This document shows positions 44,798 through 49,940 of a stretch of 49,940 bases of DNA, piece after piece. A model generated the notes under the pieces. That model was not told where the DNA came from. It was given only the letters and a program-made list of their open reading frames with translations, and did no database searches. Location: contig CAYUPI010000043.1 of assembly GCA_964446585.1 (NCBI GenBank), positions 1 through 49,940 on the forward strand. Direction: 5' to 3'. How positions within the stretch are numbered: position 1 is the first letter of the stretch; the number at the start of each line of letters is the position of its first letter. Made by a program: the position numbers and the translations under genes. This stretch comes from CAYUPI01 sp964446585 (GTDB taxonomy: Bacteria; Verrucomicrobiota; Verrucomicrobiia; Limisphaerales; UBA8199).

Positions 44798-44892
44798 GCG
44801 AAGCGTCTGGAGTGCGAGAAGCTTGCTCCCGCTTTAGCGCCGCTCGCGCTCATAAAAGCGCCGGCAAGCCAGTCGCACTCCAAACGCTTCGC
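44798..44892. repeat. ~95-bp palindromic dispersed repeat, copy 2
   Basis: The arms (44798-44816 and 44874-44892) match copy 1 at 15906-16001, each differing at one or two positions, with the same inner GCGCCGGCAAGCC segment. The gap 44687-44909 also holds two direct repeats (GGTCCTCAGGC at about 44745 and 44765) and no gene. Confidence 0.85.
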
Positions 44893-44909
44893 GCAGTTCG
44901 GCTCCGGCA

Positions 44910-46412
44910 TCAGGCCAAAATGTCGTTTACGACGTGGCCGTCCACGTCCGTGAGGCGAAATCGGCGGCCTTGATACAAATAGTTCAGCCGCTCGTGGTCG
45001 ATTCCAAGCAAGTGCAGAATGGTTGCCTGTAGATCGTGGACGTGGACCGCGCCCGGAGTGAAGGTGCTTTTGTCCGGACTGATCGGGTTACCATCGGCAT
45101 CGGCAATGTTGTAACCGTAGTCATCGGTGCGACCGTAGGTGATCCCCGGTTTGACGCCACCGCCGGCCAGCCAGATGCTGAAGCAACGAGGATGATGGTC
45201 GCGCCCGTAGTCATCCTTCGTCAGCTTGCCTTGCGAATAGCAGGTGCGCCCAAATTCACCACCCCAGATTACGAGCGTATCTTCGAGCAGGCCGCGTTGT
45301 TTCAAATCTTTGATCAGCGCGGCGCTAGGTTGATCGGTTTCGCGCGTTTGCGTCTTGATGCCCGCAGGCAGATTGCCGTGCTGATCCCACCCCTGATGAT
45401 AGAGCTGAATGAAACGCACGCCGCGTTCGGCCAACCGGCGGGCAAGCAGGCAATTGGCGGCGAATGAACCGGGTTTGCGGCTATCCGGGCCATAGAACTC
45501 GAACGTGCTGTCGGGTTCTTTTGACAGGTCGGTCACTTCCGGAACACTGGTCTGCATGCGGTAAGCCATCTCATACTGAGCAATGCGCGATTCGATCTCG
45601 GGGTCGAGTTCCTTCTCGAACTGGAGTTGGTTCAAAGCATTAAGCTTATCGAGCAACGCCCGTCTTCCTGAACCGCATGGTCCATCGGGATTGGCCATGT
45701 AGAGGATCGGTTCCTTGCCGGCGCGGAACTGGATGCCCTGGTGGCGGGTATCGAGAAATCCACTGCCCCAGAGCCGCGAATAGAGGGGTTGGTCTCCTTT
45801 GTTGGGAGTGACGAGCACGACAAACGCGGGAAGGTTCTCGTTAGTCGAGCCCAGGCCGTAATGCACCCACGAGCCGAGCGACGGACGGCCCGCGATTTGC
45901 GAGCCCGTCTGGAAGAACGTTATCGCAGGATCATGATTGATTGCCTCCGTGAACATCGAGCGGATGATACAAAGCTCATCCACGACCGTGGAGGTATGCG
46001 GCAGCAACTCGCTGAGCCAGGCGCCGGATTGGCCGCGCTGTTTGAATTCGAAGAGCGACCCGGCCAAGGGGATCGAGGCCTGTTGCGACGTCATGCCCGT
46101 CAGCCGCTGGCCGCCCCGCACATGGTTTGGTAGTTGTTCGCCATTGAGTTTGTTCAATAGCGGTTTGTAATCGAACAATTCCATTTGCGACGGCGCGCCG
46201 CTTTGAAAGAGATAAATGACGCGTTTGGCTTTCGGAGGAAAATGTGGGAGTCCAGGGAGCGCGCCTATGGTCTTCAGCGCCTCTGTCGCGAATAAATCTT
46301 TCGGAAGCAGGCTGGCGAGGCCGACCACGCCTAGGCCCTGCGCGGTCCGCGCGAAGAATTGGCGGCGCGTGACGAAAAAGGGATCGACGATTGGGTGCGG
46401 GGTTTCGTTCAT
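44910..46412 (-). CDS. DUF1501-family protein (exported, Tat-like)
   Basis: 500 residues from ATG 46412. A leader TRRQFFARTAQGLGVVGLAS with twin arginine precedes the DUF1501 domain: APSQMELFDYKPLLNKLNG, SELLPHTSTVVDELCIIRSM, the catalytic-like NHDPAITFFQTGSQ and GWDQHGNLPAGIKTQTRETD. Near the C-terminus are VIWGGEFGRTCYSQG and DHHPRCFSIWLAGGGVKPG. DUF1501 proteins are alkaline-phosphatase/sulfatase-fold relatives of unknown substrate, nearly always paired with a DUF1549/DUF1553 protein, as here. The partner lies 205 bp upstream on the same strand. Confidence 0.93.
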   Translation of the reverse strand: MNETPHPIVDPFFVTRRQFFARTAQGLGVVGLASLLPKDLFATEALKTIGALPGLPHFPPKAKRVIYLFQSGAPSQMELFDYKPLLNKLNGEQLPNHVRGGQRLTGMTSQQASIPLAGSLFEFKQRGQSGAWLSELLPHTSTVVDELCIIRSMFTEAINHDPAITFFQTGSQIAGRPSLGSWVHYGLGSTNENLPAFVVLVTPNKGDQPLYSRLWGSGFLDTRHQGIQFRAGKEPILYMANPDGPCGSGRRALLDKLNALNQLQFEKELDPEIESRIAQYEMAYRMQTSVPEVTDLSKEPDSTFEFYGPDSRKPGSFAANCLLARRLAERGVRFIQLYHQGWDQHGNLPAGIKTQTRETDQPSAALIKDLKQRGLLEDTLVIWGGEFGRTCYSQGKLTKDDYGRDHHPRCFSIWLAGGGVKPGITYGRTDDYGYNIADADGNPISPDKSTFTPGAVHVHDLQATILHLLGIDHERLNYLYQGRRFRLTDVDGHVVNDILA

Positions 46413-46431
46413 AAGCAAAACGCGAGGCGAA

Positions 46432-46617
46432 ACACCAAGTTCCAAGCTCCAAGCTCCAGAGAAACATCAAATCCCAAGCTCCAAATAGTACCTGGCGATA
46501 GTGCGTCAAATGGAGTCTGAAGTTTGGATCGTCTCTGGTGCTTGGGGCTTGGCGTTTGGAGCTTTTTCATCTGCTTCGCTTGAGCTTGGAGGTTGGTTCT
46601 TGGATCTTTTTCATAGG
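46432..46617. repeat. Inverted dispersed repeat (CCAAGCTCCAAGCTCC type)
   Basis: The left part (46432-46488) carries CCAAGTTCCAAGCTCCAAGC; the right part (46548-46610) carries the complementary GGCGTTTGGAGC and GAGCTTGGAGGTTGG. The two halves are approximate reverse complements. This element fills the gap between the DUF1553 and DUF1501 genes. Confidence 0.6.
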
Positions 46618-49600
46618 TCATCTTTTCCAAACTGTAGCATCGAGGTTCAGGATTGCTTGGGAAACCGTGGTCAGCGCCGCCAACGCGACCGGGTCGAGCG
46701 CCGGATCGCGTTTGTGCTCCCCGACCGAAATGAGCTTCTCAGCGCGGTCGGGCTCGTGCTTAAAGAGCTCTGCCTGCTCTTTCAATAACTGCTGCAACAC
46801 GGAGAGTTCCTCAGGAGCGGGCCGGCGCGCGCTCAGGTGGCGAAACACAAACGGAATTTGCTGGCGACCAGTTGGCCCGCCTTCCTTGAGCGCCTTTTCC
46901 GCAAGCGTGCGGGCGGCTTCGACAAATTGAGTATCGTTGAGCAGCACGAACGCTTGCTGGGGTGTGGCGGTCGCCGTGCGTCTGGCCGTGCAGAACTCGC
47001 GCGAGGGCGCGTCGAACACGGTCATGTCCGGCATGGGCGCTGTGCGTTTGCAAACGGTATAGAGGCTGCGGCGATAGAGATCGCCGCCAACGCTCTGATG
47101 ATAGGCCGGGCTCATCGTGTTGCTTTCGCGCCACAGATCGCCCGGCATGTACGGACTCACCGGCGGCCCACCCAGTTTATCCTCCAGCAGGCCGCTGGCA
47201 GCCAATGCCGTATCGCGGATCATTTCGGCCGGCAAGCGCTGGGACGGACCACGCGCGAGCAGAGTATTTTCAGGATCTTTCTTTTTGAGGTCGGGACGCA
47301 ATTTCGAGTCCTGGCGATACGTAGCGCTGAGGACGATTTTTTTCAGTATGGCCTTTACATCCCATCCGGAGTTGATGAAGTCGCGGGCCAGCCAATCCAA
47401 AAGTTCCGGATGCGACGGCTCGGCGCCCTGTGCCCCAAAGTTTTCCGGTGTGACGACGAGACCCCGGCCAAAAAGCATCAGCCAGAAACGGTTGACCGCC
47501 ACGCGGGCCGTGAGCGGGTGGCGCGGGTCGGTCACCCATGTGGCCAAACCGAGGCGATTCTTCGGCGCGTCCGCGGGGAACGGCGGCAGAAAGGCAGGAG
47601 TCGTTCGGACGACTCGTTTGTCTTCGGTGTGGGGCGCATCGTAACGTCCGCGCGCCAGCACGTAAGCCGGGCGCGGGTACAGCAGTTCTTCCATGACACT
47701 GGTTTCCGTAACCGGATTGCGCGCTTCAAAATACGCCTTTGTTGCCGCGGCCAACTCAGCTCGAGCCTGAGTAACAGCGGGAGCAACGGCTGCGACGTAA
47801 TACGGGCGTAACGCCTCGGCGTCCTTCGCGGCAAGCGCATCCCGCAAGGAGTGTCCGTCGAAGAGTTGCCGGATTTCGATTTGCGACAGCGGCCGGTCGT
47901 AAATGCGTAGCTCATCGAGCAACCCATTCTTCAATCCGGTCGAGCGAAAGAGCGCGCCAAAGCTCAATCCCGAGCCGCCGTTCTGGGGGCTTTTGTACAA
48001 GTGGTTTCGCACGATCTCCGAATCAAGCGATTGACCATCGAGGAACAACTTCATCCCCTCGGCCTGGCCAGAGCCGTCGTAGCTCGCCGCGATTTGGACC
48101 CATTCGTCGGGCCGGACTTTGGCCTTCGAGCGGATGGCGAGGGCGTTGCCGGGCCAAAACCTTTTGACAACGAAAAAGAGCTGGCTCTGGTCCAGCTCGA
48201 GCGCCGTGCCGTGAAAACCGACATCCGTGCCGTCGCAGCGATGAAAGATGACTCCATTCGTAAGAGCTGCGGGGACCTTCAGCCAGAAGACGATGGTGTA
48301 TGGTTCCCAGGGCTGCAGGCGGCCGAGAGGATTGGGGAAGGTGATCTCTTCGTCGCCGTTGAATTCAACCGCCTGGCTGAACTTGCCCGCGACGCGCGTG
48401 TTGTCTCGCAATGGGGTGCTGAGGTTGGTTGGGTTGAGCGAGTTCGCGAATTGATTTGTGCCCGCCAGTTCTTCCAGTGAGTACTGCGCGAGCAGTCCTG
48501 GCATTTTGTCGGACGGCTCCGCGCTCTTCAGCCATTCCTGGAAGCCAGGCTCGGCATCGCGCGCGGCTCGAGCGACCTGCTCGCGTTTTTGCGTCAGGGT
48601 TTGGGTCGTTTCCATCATGGCCTTTTCCTGCTCCTCGGTAGGCAATAGAACCGACGGCGTCGGGACGTGGGCCGTATCATTGTAGAGGCCATATTCGTCG
48701 ATGCTGTTGAAGAACGCCGAAAGACTGTAGTAATCGCGCTGAGCAATGGGATCGAACTTGTGGTCGTGGCAGCGACAGCATTCGAGCGTCAGACCCAGCA
48801 CCGCCGTGCCAAACGTGTGCACGCGATCCGAGACGTATTCGACGCGCCATTCTTCCTCGATACTGCCGCCTTCGTTGGTCTGGCGATGGAGGCGATTGAA
48901 CGCTGTGGCGAGCCGCTGCTGGCGCGTCGGATGCGGCAACAGATCTCCGGCGAGTTGCTCGGTGAGAAAACGATCGTAGGGGAGATTGTCATTAAAAGCG
49001 TCCACGACCCAACCCCGATAAGGCCAGGTGGGACAGAGTTGATCGCTTTGATATCCGTAGCTGTCGGCGTAGCGAACGGCGTCCAGCCACGGCACCGCCA
49101 TTCGCTCACCGAAATGTTTCGAGGCAAGAAGGCGGTCCACGACTTTTTCGTAAGCGGCCGGCGATTTGTCCGCGAGGAATGCATCGACTTCCTTCGGCGT
49201 CGGCGGCAGGCCGGTCAGATCGTAGGTAACTCGTCGGAGCCAACGGTTTTTGTCTGCCTTCGGGGATGGTTTGAGGCCCTCTTTTTCCAACCTCGCGAGA
49301 ATGAACCTATCGATTTCGTTTCGCGCCCAGGCCTGGTTCCGCACGGCGGGGACAGGAACTGAGGCGGCGGGCGTGATGAAGGCCCAGTGCGGCTGGTACT
49401 CCGCCCCCTCGACAATCCAGCGGCGGAGTTTCTCTTTCTCTTGCGTGGTAAGAGAAAGGTTCGATTCCGGCGGCGGCATCAGGTCATCCTTGTCGGTGGA
49501 AAAGATTTTGCGGCAAACAAGGCTTTCATCGGCCTTTCCTGGAACGATTGCGTGTTTGTGGGACTTTTTTCGTTCGGCGTAGGCCTCCTCAGCCAGGTCA

Positions 49601-49788
49601 AGGCGCAGGCTTGCCTTCCGTGCGTTTTTGTCCGGCCCGTGGCATTTGAAGCAGCGATCGGAGAGAATGGGCCGGATATCGCGATTAAACTGAAGCTTCT
49701 CGGCCGCGCGCGATTGCGGGGCGACGGGCAGAATCAGGGCGCCGAGCAGAAAGTCTATCGTCCAGCGCCGTCCCAAACAGGATTTCAT
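46618..49788 (-). CDS. PSCyt1/DUF1549/DUF1553 protein with LamG-like domain
   Basis: 1056 residues from ATG 49788, signal-like FLLGALILPVAPQSRAAE. A cytochrome-like PSCyt1 domain with CFKCH (46-50, ILSDRCFKCHGPD) and a DUF1549 domain (WARNEIDRFILARLEKEGL, then RVTYDLTGLPPTPKEVDAFL) come first. A LamG/concanavalin-like domain (about 530-680: FNGDEEITFPNPLGRLQPWE, SGLSFGALFRS) follows. A DUF1553 domain ends the protein (TARVAVNRFWLMLFGRGLVV, RDTALAASGLL, QQAFVLLNDTQFVEAARTLA). The role is unknown; the family is common in these phyla with DUF1501. The LamG insertion suggests binding of a carbohydrate or surface ligand. Upstream to 49940 only non-coding sequence is seen. Confidence 0.92.
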   Translation of the reverse strand: MKSCLGRRWTIDFLLGALILPVAPQSRAAEKLQFNRDIRPILSDRCFKCHGPDKNARKASLRLDLAEEAYAERKKSHKHAIVPGKADESLVCRKIFSTDKDDLMPPPESNLSLTTQEKEKLRRWIVEGAEYQPHWAFITPAASVPVPAVRNQAWARNEIDRFILARLEKEGLKPSPKADKNRWLRRVTYDLTGLPPTPKEVDAFLADKSPAAYEKVVDRLLASKHFGERMAVPWLDAVRYADSYGYQSDQLCPTWPYRGWVVDAFNDNLPYDRFLTEQLAGDLLPHPTRQQRLATAFNRLHRQTNEGGSIEEEWRVEYVSDRVHTFGTAVLGLTLECCRCHDHKFDPIAQRDYYSLSAFFNSIDEYGLYNDTAHVPTPSVLLPTEEQEKAMMETTQTLTQKREQVARAARDAEPGFQEWLKSAEPSDKMPGLLAQYSLEELAGTNQFANSLNPTNLSTPLRDNTRVAGKFSQAVEFNGDEEITFPNPLGRLQPWEPYTIVFWLKVPAALTNGVIFHRCDGTDVGFHGTALELDQSQLFFVVKRFWPGNALAIRSKAKVRPDEWVQIAASYDGSGQAEGMKLFLDGQSLDSEIVRNHLYKSPQNGGSGLSFGALFRSTGLKNGLLDELRIYDRPLSQIEIRQLFDGHSLRDALAAKDAEALRPYYVAAVAPAVTQARAELAAATKAYFEARNPVTETSVMEELLYPRPAYVLARGRYDAPHTEDKRVVRTTPAFLPPFPADAPKNRLGLATWVTDPRHPLTARVAVNRFWLMLFGRGLVVTPENFGAQGAEPSHPELLDWLARDFINSGWDVKAILKKIVLSATYRQDSKLRPDLKKKDPENTLLARGPSQRLPAEMIRDTALAASGLLEDKLGGPPVSPYMPGDLWRESNTMSPAYHQSVGGDLYRRSLYTVCKRTAPMPDMTVFDAPSREFCTARRTATATPQQAFVLLNDTQFVEAARTLAEKALKEGGPTGRQQIPFVFRHLSARRPAPEELSVLQQLLKEQAELFKHEPDRAEKLISVGEHKRDPALDPVALAALTTVSQAILNLDATVWKR

Positions 49789-49940
49789 GTCAAATGCATC
49801 CAACCAGTGAACTCTCTTAAACTTCCAGCTTATGGCACTGATTGGCAATTGTTTTTGGATGGCAGGGGTGGTCGGCGGGGGGGACACTAGTCTACTGAGT
49901 CACAAATAACTTGCATAATACAGCGGGGTCGGCTTTACTC

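Noticed and set aside
1..49940. CRISPR arrays, rRNA or tRNA genes, phage genes
   Set aside because: No regularly spaced direct repeats of 25-40 nt, no recognisable RNA gene sequences, no integrase or phage structural genes seen.

Overview
The window is a GC-rich, densely coded bacterial chromosome segment with 33 protein genes (one cut by the left edge), no rRNA, no tRNA I can recognise, no CRISPR array and no transposase. The gene content points to Verrucomicrobiota, probably a Limisphaerales/Pedosphaera-type lineage; Planctomycetota is the main alternative. This is inferred from the DUF1549/DUF1553 + DUF1501 pair, Tat-exported Gfo/Idh/MocA oxidoreductases, a DUF1080 protein, FG-GAP proteins, a reg_prop/Y_Y_Y sensor kinase, and many small dispersed palindromic repeats between and inside genes.

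Layout. 1-5155 (+): two PilT/PilU-type twitching ATPases, a receiver-like protein without the phospho-acceptor Asp, tlyA, nadK, a LacI-family regulator and a GspG-like pseudopilin, mostly tightly spaced. 5156-11176: aconitase (-), a 14-repeat FG-GAP protein (+), and a relic of a second aconitase 5' end. 11177-16664 (-): YcxB-like membrane protein, amino acid permease, membrane-anchored J-domain protein, exported NHL/SMP-30-like protein, LuxR-type response regulator. 16891-19023 (+): ChbG/YdjC-like deacetylase and a GNAT-like protein.

19067-26494 (-) is the most interesting block. In transcription order it holds a DUF1080 (3-keto-disaccharide hydrolase family) protein, a Tat-exported Gfo/Idh/MocA dehydrogenase, a fusion of a xylose-isomerase-like TIM barrel to a PQQ dehydrogenase that contains a c-type heme domain, and a GH14/GH42-like glycosidase. 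I read it as a candidate extracytoplasmic keto-sugar route with its own electron outlet. A divergent MFS transporter (26599, +) starts beside it.

28089-37536 holds a membrane protein of unknown function, a large sensor kinase, a NIPSNAP protein, a second Tat Gfo/Idh/MocA protein, a DUF5060/apiosidase-like glycosidase and a Phd-VapC type toxin-antitoxin pair. 37684-49788 holds a GH42-like glycosidase, a KdgK-like sugar kinase, a large FG-GAP/PQQ-propeller protein and the DUF1501 and DUF1553 partners. Overall the right-hand 30 kb is an exported polysaccharide- and sugar-processing repertoire.

At least eight kinds of short repeat or palindrome recur or occur here. Some sit inside coding sequence: in the aconitase, in the 28089 membrane protein, and at the start of the sensor kinase. 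All family names rest on motifs read by eye; no database search was possible.
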